Assembly (NCBI GenBank): GCA_003282985.1 | Contig: QBYE01000001.1 | Coordinates: forward strand, 62,001-126,000 | DNA length: 64,000 nt | Reading direction: 5' to 3' | Source: Pelagibacteraceae bacterium AG-325-E08 | Lineage (GTDB): Bacteria; Pseudomonadota; Alphaproteobacteria; Pelagibacterales; Pelagibacteraceae | In this document: positions 9,356 through 18,505 of the stretch, piece by piece | How the letters are laid out: each line of letters begins with the position of its first letter | Numbering within the stretch: position 1 is the first letter of the stretch | Translations under genes and position numbers: made by a program | Notes under the pieces: generated by a model | Database searches by the model: none | The model's input: the letters and a program-made list of their open reading frames with translations, nothing else | What the model was told of the DNA's origin: nothing

Positions 9356-10543
9356 ATGAAATCAAAAAAAAGAATTGTATTAGCTTATTCTGGTGGCTTA
9401 GATACATCCATAATCCTTAAATGGCTTCAAGAAAATTATAAGACAGAGGTAATTTGTTATACTGCAGATATTGGTCAAGAAATTGATAAGAAAAAAATTA
9501 TTTCAAATGCTAAAAAACTTGGAGTTAAAAATATAATTATAAAGGATTTAAAAAATATATTTATAAAAGATTATGTTTTTCCGATGTTGAGAGGTCATGC
9601 GGTATATGAGGGAGTTTACCTGTTAGGAACTTCAATAGCGAGACCCCTTATTGCAAAAGATCAAATAAAAGTTGCAAAAAAATACAAAGCATATGCTGTA
9701 TCCCACGGATCAACTGGAAAAGGGAATGATCAAGTTAGATTTGAACTTGGCTATCATTACTTTGGTCCAAAAATAAAGATAATTGCTCCGTGGAGAATAT
9801 GGAAATTAAAATCAAGAACAGACTTAATAAATTATGCAAAAAAAAATAAAATTTCTATTCCAAAAGATAAAAAAGGTGCTCCACCTTTTTCAGTTGATGA
9901 TAATTTATTTCATACTTCAACTGAAGGTAAGGTTTTAGAAAACCCAAAAAACTCTGCACCAGAATTGATTTTTCAAAGAACTGTTTCACCAGAAAAAGCA
10001 CCAAATAAACCCACATTTGTTTCAATTAATTTTAGAAACGGAGATCCAATGGAGGTTAATGGAAAAAAATTAACTCCAGCAAAGTTGCTTGAAAAACTTA
10101 ATCAATTAGCTGGAAAAAATGGAGTAGGGAGAGTTGATCTTGTTGAAAATAGATTTTTAGGAATTAAGTCGAGAGGAGTTTATGAAACTCCTGGAGGAAC
10201 TTTGTTAATTCATGCTCATAGAGCAATCGAGTCTGTTACTTTAGATAAAGAAACAATGCATAAAAAGGAAAATATAATGCCAAGATATGCTGAGCTTATC
10301 TATAATGGTTATTGGTATTCAAAAGAAAGATTTAAACTTCAGAAAATTGTCGATTTAAAAAAAAATAAAGTTAATGGAACTGTTAAACTTAAACTTTATA
10401 AAGGAAATATTACTATAATTTCTAGACAAACTAAAAGTTCTGCTTACTCATTAAAAAAAGTTTCTTTTGAAGAAAATAAAACATTCAATAAATCCAATGT
10501 TGAAAAATTTATTAATTTTCATAAGAAAAAACTACGTTCTTAA
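9356..10543 (+). CDS. argG: Argininosuccinate synthase
   Basis: VLAYSGGLDTSIILKWL and HGSTGKGNDQVRFE motifs; full-length colinearity. Confidence 0.97.
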   Translation: MKSKKRIVLAYSGGLDTSIILKWLQENYKTEVICYTADIGQEIDKKKIISNAKKLGVKNIIIKDLKNIFIKDYVFPMLRGHAVYEGVYLLGTSIARPLIAKDQIKVAKKYKAYAVSHGSTGKGNDQVRFELGYHYFGPKIKIIAPWRIWKLKSRTDLINYAKKNKISIPKDKKGAPPFSVDDNLFHTSTEGKVLENPKNSAPELIFQRTVSPEKAPNKPTFVSINFRNGDPMEVNGKKLTPAKLLEKLNQLAGKNGVGRVDLVENRFLGIKSRGVYETPGGTLLIHAHRAIESVTLDKETMHKKENIMPRYAELIYNGYWYSKERFKLQKIVDLKKNKVNGTVKLKLYKGNITIISRQTKSSAYSLKKVSFEENKTFNKSNVEKFINFHKKKLRS

Positions 10544-10600
10544 TAAGGTTTAGGTCAATTTATCATTTGTTTAATTTGTTAGAAACTATATCTTGTAATC

Positions 10601-11059
10601 ATGGAATCATTTAAAAATTGGATGAAAGAAGCAGCAAATATTTTATTTGATGATAGTAAAAATGATTTAAGAGCTCTTCCAAAGACTGTCAGATTGCAAA
10701 TTCTGTTAGTCTTAAGTTTTATTTGGACTACTGTTTTTAGTTTATATGTATTTTCATACACCACTTTTGCATTTGGTTGGGCAGGACTTTTTGTAGCCCA
10801 CGTTGGATTAATATTTGCAGTTTATATGACATTTAAACATTTTCATAGAGCTGAGGAAAGTTCTGCTAGTGTTTTCAAAACAAAAAATTTTGATCCATTT
10901 AAAATAATGGTTATTGTTTTTGTGGTTGTGTTTATCTTCGTTTTTTCAAAAGGGATTGAAGTATTAACAAGTCCTAACCCCTACTCTTATTCAATTCCTT
11001 ACGATGGTTCTTCAAAATCAGTGTTTGAAAAATGGCTACCATTTAGTAAAGATAAGTAA
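10601..11059 (+). CDS. Conserved membrane protein of unknown function
   Basis: ORF with three hydrophobic segments; abuts the psiE-like gene. Confidence 0.7.
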   Translation: MESFKNWMKEAANILFDDSKNDLRALPKTVRLQILLVLSFIWTTVFSLYVFSYTTFAFGWAGLFVAHVGLIFAVYMTFKHFHRAEESSASVFKTKNFDPFKIMVIVFVVVFIFVFSKGIEVLTSPNPYSYSIPYDGSSKSVFEKWLPFSKDK

Positions 11060-11439
11060 TGGAAAAAATTGCCAAAAATTTACAACTAGTTTTAATGGTA
11101 ATCATTTTAATTAGCACTGTTATAGCGGTTGGAATTGAAATGAATAAAATGTTTCTCGCTAAGTCAGTAACTTTAGCTGATTTACTTTTAATGTTTCTTT
11201 ACTTAGAAGTATTGGCAATGGTTAGAGTTTTTTGGGATCAGCAATCGATTAGCATAACCTTACCACTTTTAATAGCAATCACTGCACTTGCACGATTTAT
11301 TATTCTTCAAGGAAAAGAAATGGATCCAACAGCATTAGTTTATGAGGCAGTAGCTATAGTTCTCATCGCTGGTGCGATTGTTATCTTAAGATTAAGACAT
11401 AGTGATAAATTAGGTCTTAAAAGAAAAAAAAATAAATAA
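11059..11439 (+). CDS. PsiE-like (phosphate-starvation-inducible E) family membrane protein
   Basis: Four TM segments, LADLLLMFLYLEVLAMVRVFW motif. Confidence 0.75.
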   Translation: MEKIAKNLQLVLMVIILISTVIAVGIEMNKMFLAKSVTLADLLLMFLYLEVLAMVRVFWDQQSISITLPLLIAITALARFIILQGKEMDPTALVYEAVAIVLIAGAIVILRLRHSDKLGLKRKKNK

Positions 11440-11444
11440 TCTTA

Positions 11445-12587
11445 ATGAATTTTGGGACGTCAAGAGCTTCGGCTATCAAAAATCTTAATAGATTTGTAGA
11501 CCAAAATTTGTTTGAATATTCTAAGTTAAGAAATTTTGATTATGGTCCAGACAATAGATCAAATATTTCGTGCCTTTCACCTTATATTACTCATGGAGTT
11601 ATATCGGAATTAGAAGTAATCAAAAAATCATTAAGCAAATTTTCATTCTCTAAAAATGAAAAATTCATTCAAGAAGTTTTATGGCGAACATATTGGAAGG
11701 GTTGGTTAGAATTAAGACCTAATGTTTGGACTGATTATTTAAATGAATTAAAAAAAATTCGTGAAGAATTTAAAAACAATCAAAACTATAGAAACGCTAT
11801 TGAGGGTAATACAAACATCGAGTGTTTTAATGAATGGATAAAAGAATTAAAAGAAACTAATTATTTACACAATCACGCAAGGATGTGGTTTGCAAGTATC
11901 TGGATTTTTACTTTGGATTTACCTTGGCAACTGGGTGCAGAGTTTTTTATGAAACATCTTTATGATGGAGATGCTGCATCCAATACTTTAGGATGGAGAT
12001 GGGTTGCTGGAATTCAAACACAAGGAAAAAATTATCTGGCTAGTGAATGGAACATTAAAAAATTTACCAACAACAGATTTAACAATATTAAACTAAATGA
12101 AAATGCTCCTCCAAAAACAAGCAATAAGACTTATGCTGCATCAAAATTAGAATTTAACAGTCCACAAAATCTTGAAGAAAAAAATCTTCTTATTTTTGAG
12201 AATAATTTATCTTTTGAAATAGGTGATTTTAAAGATCAAAAATTTAAAAAAGTTTTTTTAATTTCTAACAAAAATGAAAATCGAATCATAGAGCTCAGTG
12301 AAAAGTTGGTAAAATTCAAGTCTCAATTAATTGAAGACCAAAAAAAAAGATTGGAAGAAAAATCAATTGATACTGAAATTATAGATTTAAGTGAGATACA
12401 AAATATTAATGAAACTTCTTATGGTTTATATCCTACAGTTGGTGAAAACCTAGATTTTATAAATACAAATAATTTAAAAATAGAATTTCTGTATAGAAAA
12501 TTAGACCAATTTTCTTGGCAATATTGTAATAAAGGTTTTTTTAATTTTAAAAATTATATTCCAAAAATAATTACAACTTTTAATTAA
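11445..12587 (+). CDS. Photolyase/cryptochrome FAD-binding-domain protein with C-terminal extension
   Basis: ISCLSPYITHGVIS, FIQEVLWRTYWKGWLE, YLHNHARMWFASIWI, DGDAASNTLGWRWVAGIQTQGKNYLAS are photolyase FAD-domain motifs, located at the N-terminus. Confidence 0.85.
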   Translation: MNFGTSRASAIKNLNRFVDQNLFEYSKLRNFDYGPDNRSNISCLSPYITHGVISELEVIKKSLSKFSFSKNEKFIQEVLWRTYWKGWLELRPNVWTDYLNELKKIREEFKNNQNYRNAIEGNTNIECFNEWIKELKETNYLHNHARMWFASIWIFTLDLPWQLGAEFFMKHLYDGDAASNTLGWRWVAGIQTQGKNYLASEWNIKKFTNNRFNNIKLNENAPPKTSNKTYAASKLEFNSPQNLEEKNLLIFENNLSFEIGDFKDQKFKKVFLISNKNENRIIELSEKLVKFKSQLIEDQKKRLEEKSIDTEIIDLSEIQNINETSYGLYPTVGENLDFINTNNLKIEFLYRKLDQFSWQYCNKGFFNFKNYIPKIITTFN

Positions 12588-12805
12588 AACCACCTAAACA
12601 TTCCGATAATTCCAGCCGTTGCATAAAAGAATTGTAAAAATAATATTCCTCTATGACCACCCCTATAAGCCCAAATTCCAATTAAAATTGCAGATATAAG
12701 TAATAAACAAAAACCAAAGAACTCTATACCAATATTCATAGCTACAAATAATGAGTATAATATTGCCGTAATAACCCCTGCCCATTCAAAAAATTTATTG
12801 TTCAT
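12584..12805 (-). CDS. Small membrane protein of unknown function
   Basis: 73 aa, hydrophobic, tightly packed (4-nt overlaps) with both neighbours. Confidence 0.65.
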   Translation of the reverse strand: MNNKFFEWAGVITAILYSLFVAMNIGIEFFGFCLLLISAILIGIWAYRGGHRGILFLQFFYATAGIIGMFRWF

Positions 12806-13521
12806 ATTATTTTTTTAAAATTTTCATAAAGAATCTTAGAATAATTATTCATATCAGTCATATTATCTTTTGCAGCACCATCAAATTTTTCTAATGCTCC
12901 ATCTCCTAATTGATCTTCAAGAGCCTTTTTATACTCTGGCACACATCCCCATTCGTTGACTGTTGTGTCTCTAATTTCGATATGAAACTGAATGCCATAA
13001 GCATGATTTTGATATTTAAAAATTTGATACTTAGTAACTGGTGATGAAGCTAATAAAGTTACATCTTTATTATTCTCAATGCCCTGCACTTCATAAGAAT
13101 GCCATTGTAAACTTTTTATTTTACTTGGAAATTTAGAGAATAAATTATCATTATCTTTTTCTTTAGAAAAATTAATATCCATAATCCCTATTTCTGCTGG
13201 TTGAGATTTGACTACTTTACCGCCAACAACTTCACCTAACAACTGACACCCCAAACAAAAACCCAAATAAGGTTTTTTTAAATTAATAATAAATTCTTTG
13301 ATTGCTTTTTTTTCCTCAATTAACCAAGGATAATCTTTTTCCATGAACGTATCCATTGGGCCACCCATACAAAACATCCCATCAAATTTACTAAGATCAT
13401 TTGGAATTTTTTCACCTTCATCGAGTTCAATAGTGGTTAAATTTAATCCATCAGCCAACATTAAATCTTTAATGTAACCAGGGTCTTCAATTTTAATGTG
13501 TTGTAATACAATTATGTTCAC
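12802..13521 (-). CDS. Type 1 glutamine amidotransferase (GMP synthase-like class I GATase)
   Basis: GMFCMGGPMDTF, KPYLGFCLGCQLLGEVVGG, AYGIQFHIE motifs. Confidence 0.88.
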   Translation of the reverse strand: MNIIVLQHIKIEDPGYIKDLMLADGLNLTTIELDEGEKIPNDLSKFDGMFCMGGPMDTFMEKDYPWLIEEKKAIKEFIINLKKPYLGFCLGCQLLGEVVGGKVVKSQPAEIGIMDINFSKEKDNDNLFSKFPSKIKSLQWHSYEVQGIENNKDVTLLASSPVTKYQIFKYQNHAYGIQFHIEIRDTTVNEWGCVPEYKKALEDQLGDGALEKFDGAAKDNMTDMNNYSKILYENFKKII

Positions 13522-13526
13522 TAAAA

Positions 13527-13655
13527 TTAGCTTAGCTTAGAACACTTCTTAGAACAATATTTTACTCTATCCCAATTTAGTTTCCATTTCTTTCGCCAAA
13601 CAAAAGGTCTTTTGCAAATTGGACAAGTTTTGGATGGTAAATTTTCTTTTCTCAT
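13527..13655 (-). CDS. DUF2256 small Cys-rich protein (not in supplied ORF track)
   Basis: Own translation: MRKENLPSKTCPICKRPFVWRKKWKLNWDRVKYCSKKCSKLS*, 42 aa. ATG overlaps the TGA of the upstream photolyase gene (TGATG). Matches CPxCxRPFxWRKKW...WxxVxYCSxxC. Confidence 0.88.
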   Translation of the reverse strand: MRKENLPSKTCPICKRPFVWRKKWKLNWDRVKYCSKKCSKLS

Positions 13656-15145
13656 CAAATTGTATTTTGTTTAATAAATTGATCAGCTTCCGATAAAATC
13701 AATTTTTTTCTATCCGTTTTCATTTTATCAAAAATTCTTACCATCATTGATAGTCTAGGATTGGTTAAAAAAAATTTTCTGTTTCGATCTATAAATCTCC
13801 AATAAAGACCATCCATTGTATTACACCACTCTCCTTTTTTAAAATCCATCATTTTCATAAAATAAGCAGATCCACAGATATAAGGCTTGGTTGCGAATAT
13901 TCCACCATCACTGAATAATCCCATGCCATAAACATTTGGTACCATTACCCAGTCAGAGGAGTCTACAAACATTTCCATAAACCATTTATAAACTATAATT
14001 GGTTTTATCTCACAAAGGTTCATGATGTTAGATAAAATCATTAGTCTTTCAATGTGATGAGACCAGCCGTGGTTTAATGCATTCTTGATTGCATAATCTA
14101 ATGGTGGTAAACCTGTCGTTCCATCATACCAAGACTTTTTCATTTTTCTATTTTGTTTAAAAAAATTTTTTGTTTCCATTTCCTCTGAATAACTTTGATA
14201 AATACCTCGCATAAACTCTCTCCAACCAATTATCTGACGGATATAACCTTCCAAGGAATTCATTCTTATTTTATTTTTTTTATGAAAATCTAAAACTTTT
14301 TGAATAATAAACTCAGGAGTTATTAAACCTAAATTAATATAGGGACTTAAAGCACTATGAAATAAAATGTTGTCTTTTTGATTTACTGCGTCTTCATAAT
14401 CACCAAATAAATTTGATTTTTCTTTTATAAAAAAATTTAGTAATTTAACCACGTCATCAAATTCTGTTGCCAACCAAAAATTATCTGTACTACCTGGATG
14501 ATCTTTAAATAATTTTTCTACGATAGGCTTTAATTTTTTTGTATGATTAGTTTCATTAATTTTAGGAAATTTTGGTATTGAAATATCTTTTGGTAATTTA
14601 TTTCTATTGTCCTCATCAAAGCTCCACTTTCCACCAATTGGATTTCCATCAGCCCCCATCAATATTCCTGATTTTTTTCGGGCCTCTTTGTAAAACGTTG
14701 CCATAAAGGGTTTTTTTGATTTTCCTAGGTAATTTTTGAATTCACCTCTTGAGTTTAAAAACATAGGAGTTTGAAGAACATTCCAACTAATTTTTTCTTT
14801 TTTTAAAAATTGGGAAATTTTTTTTTCAAAAAACTTATCTTCAATTTCAAAACTAGAAATCTCTTTAATTTTTTTTGAATTAATAATCTTTTTTAATTTT
14901 TTAAGATAATCATCTTTAAATTCTTTATCTTCAATTTTTGTATACTCTAATTTAAATTTATTCTTTTTGAGTTTGTCTGCATAAGATCGCATAGAAGACA
15001 AGAATAATAGTATTTTCTGTTTGTGATGTTTTTCATAAGTACATAAACCATTGTCTTCTGCCATAAAGAATATATGGTCTTTTTTGAAGCGGTCGAGGTA
15101 TTTTGATGGAAATAATTGATTACCAAGTATAAAAAATAACTTCAT
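13655..15145 (-). CDS. Cryptochrome/photolyase family protein, DPRP (FeS-BCP/PhrB-like) lineage
   Basis: ILGNQLF, HSALSPYINLGLITP, VEGYIRQIIGWREFMRG-like, WSHHIERLMILSNI, WVMVPNVYGMGLFSDGGIFATKPY motifs. Confidence 0.9.
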   Translation of the reverse strand: MKLFFILGNQLFPSKYLDRFKKDHIFFMAEDNGLCTYEKHHKQKILLFLSSMRSYADKLKKNKFKLEYTKIEDKEFKDDYLKKLKKIINSKKIKEISSFEIEDKFFEKKISQFLKKEKISWNVLQTPMFLNSRGEFKNYLGKSKKPFMATFYKEARKKSGILMGADGNPIGGKWSFDEDNRNKLPKDISIPKFPKINETNHTKKLKPIVEKLFKDHPGSTDNFWLATEFDDVVKLLNFFIKEKSNLFGDYEDAVNQKDNILFHSALSPYINLGLITPEFIIQKVLDFHKKNKIRMNSLEGYIRQIIGWREFMRGIYQSYSEEMETKNFFKQNRKMKKSWYDGTTGLPPLDYAIKNALNHGWSHHIERLMILSNIMNLCEIKPIIVYKWFMEMFVDSSDWVMVPNVYGMGLFSDGGIFATKPYICGSAYFMKMMDFKKGEWCNTMDGLYWRFIDRNRKFFLTNPRLSMMVRIFDKMKTDRKKLILSEADQFIKQNTI

Positions 15146-15172
15146 AATTAAATATAACTAATAAAATTTTTT

Positions 15173-15883
15173 ATGTCAGAAAAATATATTGTTTTTGGTG
15201 CGACAGGTTCAATCGGATCAAGTTTAGCAGAACAGTTAGTAAGTTCAGGAAATAGCGTTCATTTAGTTGCAAGAAATGAAGCTGAGCTTAAAAATATTTC
15301 TGATAAATTAGGATGTACATCTACTGTGGCAGATGTTTTAGAGGAAGGATTTATTGATAAAGTTAAAAATGATATCGAAGAAACCAAAGGTATTGCTTAC
15401 TGTGTAGGTTCAATTGATTTAAAACCTTTAAGAATGGTTACAGAACAAGATTTTAACAAATGTATGAAACTAAATCTTTATTCTGCAGTTGAGTCTATAA
15501 AAGGATACCAAGAAAGTTTAAAAAAAAATAAAGGATCAGTAGTTTTATTTTCTACAGTCGCTGCTCAAAGAGGATTTACTAATCATGCTATAATCGCTTC
15601 TACAAAAGCTGCAGTTGAAGGGTTGACTGTTTCTTTAGCAGCTGAATTTGCACCAAACATAAGAGTTAACTGTATAGCTCCTAGTCTAACAAATTCTAAA
15701 ATTGCTGAACCAATGTTAAAAAATAAAGCTCTAGCCGATGGAATAGCAAAAGCTCATCCTCTTAAAAGATTGGGTGAAGGAAAAGATTCTGCTTCACTAG
15801 CAAAGTTTCTTATTACTGAAGATAGTTCTTGGGTCACAGGACAAATAATTGCAGTAGATGGTGGAAGATCTAAACTTTCTTAA
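15173..15883 (+). CDS. SDR family NAD(P)-dependent oxidoreductase
   Basis: FGATGSIGSSLAEQL, S-x-x-K-like STKAAVEGL, C-terminal WVTGQIIAVDGGRS. Confidence 0.9.
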   Translation: MSEKYIVFGATGSIGSSLAEQLVSSGNSVHLVARNEAELKNISDKLGCTSTVADVLEEGFIDKVKNDIEETKGIAYCVGSIDLKPLRMVTEQDFNKCMKLNLYSAVESIKGYQESLKKNKGSVVLFSTVAAQRGFTNHAIIASTKAAVEGLTVSLAAEFAPNIRVNCIAPSLTNSKIAEPMLKNKALADGIAKAHPLKRLGEGKDSASLAKFLITEDSSWVTGQIIAVDGGRSKLS

Positions 15884-15884
15884 A

Positions 15885-16949
15885 GTGAAAAAAGTTTTAT
15901 TTTTAACACTATTAATTTTTTTTTTAACCTCAAAATCTTTTTCTCAAGATTATAGTTTTCAAAAATTAGCAAAACTTAATGGACCATGGGGCTCGTCATT
16001 CTTGAATGAAAATGAGTTAATAATTACAGAGAAAAGTGGAAAAATAAAAATTGTAAATATTAAATCCAATAAAATTTCTGAAGTTGATCACAATTTAAAT
16101 TTTTTAGAATATGGCCAAGGAGGATTATTAGATATTCTATTTAAAGATAATTTTGTTTATATTTCCTATTCTGAAAATAGAGGTAATTGGAAGTCAAGTA
16201 CTTCAATTGCAAAAGCAAAATTTGATAAAATCAAACTAAACTTTGAAAACATTTTTCAGGCTGAACCTCCAATTGACTCAGGTTATCATTTTGGTTCAAG
16301 ATTAGTAATTAAAGATAATTACCTTTTTGCATCAGCTGGAGAAAGAGGACAAGGTATGATTGCACAAGACCCTACAAATCACCCAGGGAGCATTATAAGA
16401 ATTCATTTAGATGGAAGTATTCCTAATGACAATCCTAAGTTTAAAGGTAATCCAAACTGGCTTCCTGAAATTTATCAAATTGGAATTCGAAACCCCCAAG
16501 GCTTATCTTTATCACCTTTTGACGGAAAGATTTATATGAGCAACCATGGTGCAAAAGGAGGTGACTGGTTTGGAGAAGTAAAAAAAGGTGAAAACTATGG
16601 TTGGAAAATATTAGGCTGGGGAGGAAAAAATTATACTGGAACTAAAATTGGACCTAAATGGAAACCAGGCTTTACTAAAGCAATTCAATACTGGGTCCCT
16701 TCTATCGCTACTAGTGCAATTACTATTTATAAAGGTGATGAGTTTAAGGAATGGAACAGTCACGCTTTAATTACGTCTCTTAAGGATAAATCATTAAGAA
16801 AATTAATATTTGATGATAAATCAAATGTTAAGGAAGAGATAATTTTTAAAGACAAAATTGGAAGAATAAGAGATATACAAGTTCATCCAATTAATGGAAA
16901 AATTTATTTTTTAGCAGGAGATAATTTGTGGCTAATGGAAAAAAGTTAA
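15885..16949 (+). CDS. PQQ-dependent sugar dehydrogenase (soluble aldose sugar dehydrogenase family)
   Basis: Signal peptide from in-frame GTG at 15885 (VKKVLFLTLLIFFLTSKSFS); GPWGSSFLNENELIITEKSGKI, GGLLDILF, IYQIGIRNPQGLSLSP motifs. The ORF track start at 15858 overlaps the upstream gene. Confidence 0.85.
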   Translation: MKKVLFLTLLIFFLTSKSFSQDYSFQKLAKLNGPWGSSFLNENELIITEKSGKIKIVNIKSNKISEVDHNLNFLEYGQGGLLDILFKDNFVYISYSENRGNWKSSTSIAKAKFDKIKLNFENIFQAEPPIDSGYHFGSRLVIKDNYLFASAGERGQGMIAQDPTNHPGSIIRIHLDGSIPNDNPKFKGNPNWLPEIYQIGIRNPQGLSLSPFDGKIYMSNHGAKGGDWFGEVKKGENYGWKILGWGGKNYTGTKIGPKWKPGFTKAIQYWVPSIATSAITIYKGDEFKEWNSHALITSLKDKSLRKLIFDDKSNVKEEIIFKDKIGRIRDIQVHPINGKIYFLAGDNLWLMEKS

Positions 16950-18010
16950 TAAAAATTTTATGTCTTTTAATTGGGATAACTTCATATAATCATATTGGAT
17001 TAACAATGGAAAAAAAACCTTATCATCACGTTTCGGATGGAACATTTAGAAATCCAGAGGGATCTCCTAAAAGAAATACAAATTTTAAATGGTCATATAA
17101 AGTTTTTAATAAAGAAAAAAAGAAACTTGATATGACAGTTCCAGAAGAACATGTTGTTAAAAAAGAAAAAGTACTATCAGATTTATCAAAGTTGAAAAAT
17201 GATGATTACATTGCTTGGATTGGTCATGCTACATTTATAATCAAACTAGGAAATACTACGATTATAACTGACCCTGTCTTTTCTAAAAATGCAGGACCGT
17301 TAATATTTGGTCCAAAGAGATTTACTGAACCAGCATTAAAATTAAATGAAATTCCTAAAATTGATTTATTTTTACTTACTCACAATCATTATGACCATCA
17401 GGATATGATGACAATTCGTAGGTTCCCTTTTAAAGATGCGAAAGTGATGCTGCCGCTAAAACTTGGAAAATATTTTACAAGGAATGGATATAGAGACGTA
17501 AATGAAATGGATTGGTATGATGAAATAAAGATTAATGAAAAATTAAAAATTACATTTCTTCCTGCAGTTCATTGGTCCAAAAGAAGTTTAACTGATACTA
17601 ACAAAACTTTATGGGGTAACTTTTTAATTGAATATGATGGAAAAAAGATTTTATTTGCATGTGACACTGGAGTTGGAAATATTTATAAAGATTTAGGAAA
17701 TAAATATGGCCCAATAGACCTCTCTTTTATTAATATTGGTGCTTACAATTTTTATCCAATTTCACCTTATAAAGACAAATCTGCTTATCATACTAATCCT
17801 GAAGAGGCCTTAGGTGTAGGTAGAGATTTGAAAAGTAAAAAAGTTATTGGGACACACTGGGGTACGTTTGTTTTATCTTTGGAACCAATAATGGAACCCC
17901 CAGTGCGGTTTAAAGAAAATGCAGAAAAATATGGTTTTAAAAAAGAAGATGCTGTGATTTTTAAAATAGGTGAAATAACTGATCTTAAAAATCTAATAAA
18001 TAAAGATTAA
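16928..18010 (+). CDS. MBL-fold metallo-hydrolase (NAPE-PLD/RomA-like)
   Basis: WIGHATFIIKLG, TDPVFSKNAGPLIFGPKRF, LLTHNHYDHQD motifs. Confidence 0.87.
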   Translation: MANGKKLIKILCLLIGITSYNHIGLTMEKKPYHHVSDGTFRNPEGSPKRNTNFKWSYKVFNKEKKKLDMTVPEEHVVKKEKVLSDLSKLKNDDYIAWIGHATFIIKLGNTTIITDPVFSKNAGPLIFGPKRFTEPALKLNEIPKIDLFLLTHNHYDHQDMMTIRRFPFKDAKVMLPLKLGKYFTRNGYRDVNEMDWYDEIKINEKLKITFLPAVHWSKRSLTDTNKTLWGNFLIEYDGKKILFACDTGVGNIYKDLGNKYGPIDLSFINIGAYNFYPISPYKDKSAYHTNPEEALGVGRDLKSKKVIGTHWGTFVLSLEPIMEPPVRFKENAEKYGFKKEDAVIFKIGEITDLKNLINKD

Positions 18011-18261
18011 TTATCTAAAATTTTCTTTTTAGCCTTTTCAAACTCTTCTTGGGTTAAAGCGCCACTTTTTAAAAGCTCATTTAATTTATTTAATTCTTCA
18101 GTTAAATTCTCAGAATTGTCTACGTTATTATTTGCCTCTATTTCTGAGTCAGATTTATTGGAGCTCTTGGCACTAAATCCTGTCATTATAGCTCTTCCAC
18201 CCAGGTAAAGCACAAAAAGAAAAATTGGAATAACTAGACCGAAAAAAATTATCTTTTCCAT
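18007..18261 (-). CDS. SHOCT domain-containing membrane protein
   Basis: N-terminal TM and C-terminal ELNKLNELLKSGALTQEEFEKAKKKIL. Confidence 0.8.
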   Translation of the reverse strand: MEKIIFFGLVIPIFLFVLYLGGRAIMTGFSAKSSNKSDSEIEANNNVDNSENLTEELNKLNELLKSGALTQEEFEKAKKKILDN

Positions 18262-18264
18262 AAA

Positions 18265-18474
18265 TTAATCCTCATCATCCTCTCTCCAATTTTTTTCATA
18301 CATTAACCATGCTGCATATATTACTGAAAATGTTCCAGCTATCATACCATAATCAAAACCTGTCTGCATATCATATAAATACCAACCAAGTTGAGTTGCA
18401 CCTATTGGGGGTACAGTAAGTATTAGCATGAGAATTGCTATTCTATATGGGTACTTAGGTTTTTTCATAGACAA
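18265..18474 (-). CDS. Small membrane protein of unknown function
   Basis: 69 aa, two TM segments, adjacent to the SHOCT gene. Confidence 0.6.
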   Translation of the reverse strand: MSMKKPKYPYRIAILMLILTVPPIGATQLGWYLYDMQTGFDYGMIAGTFSVIYAAWLMYEKNWREDDED

Positions 18475-18505
18475 TCATATCAAATAAAATTTATTGGTCT
18501 AATTG

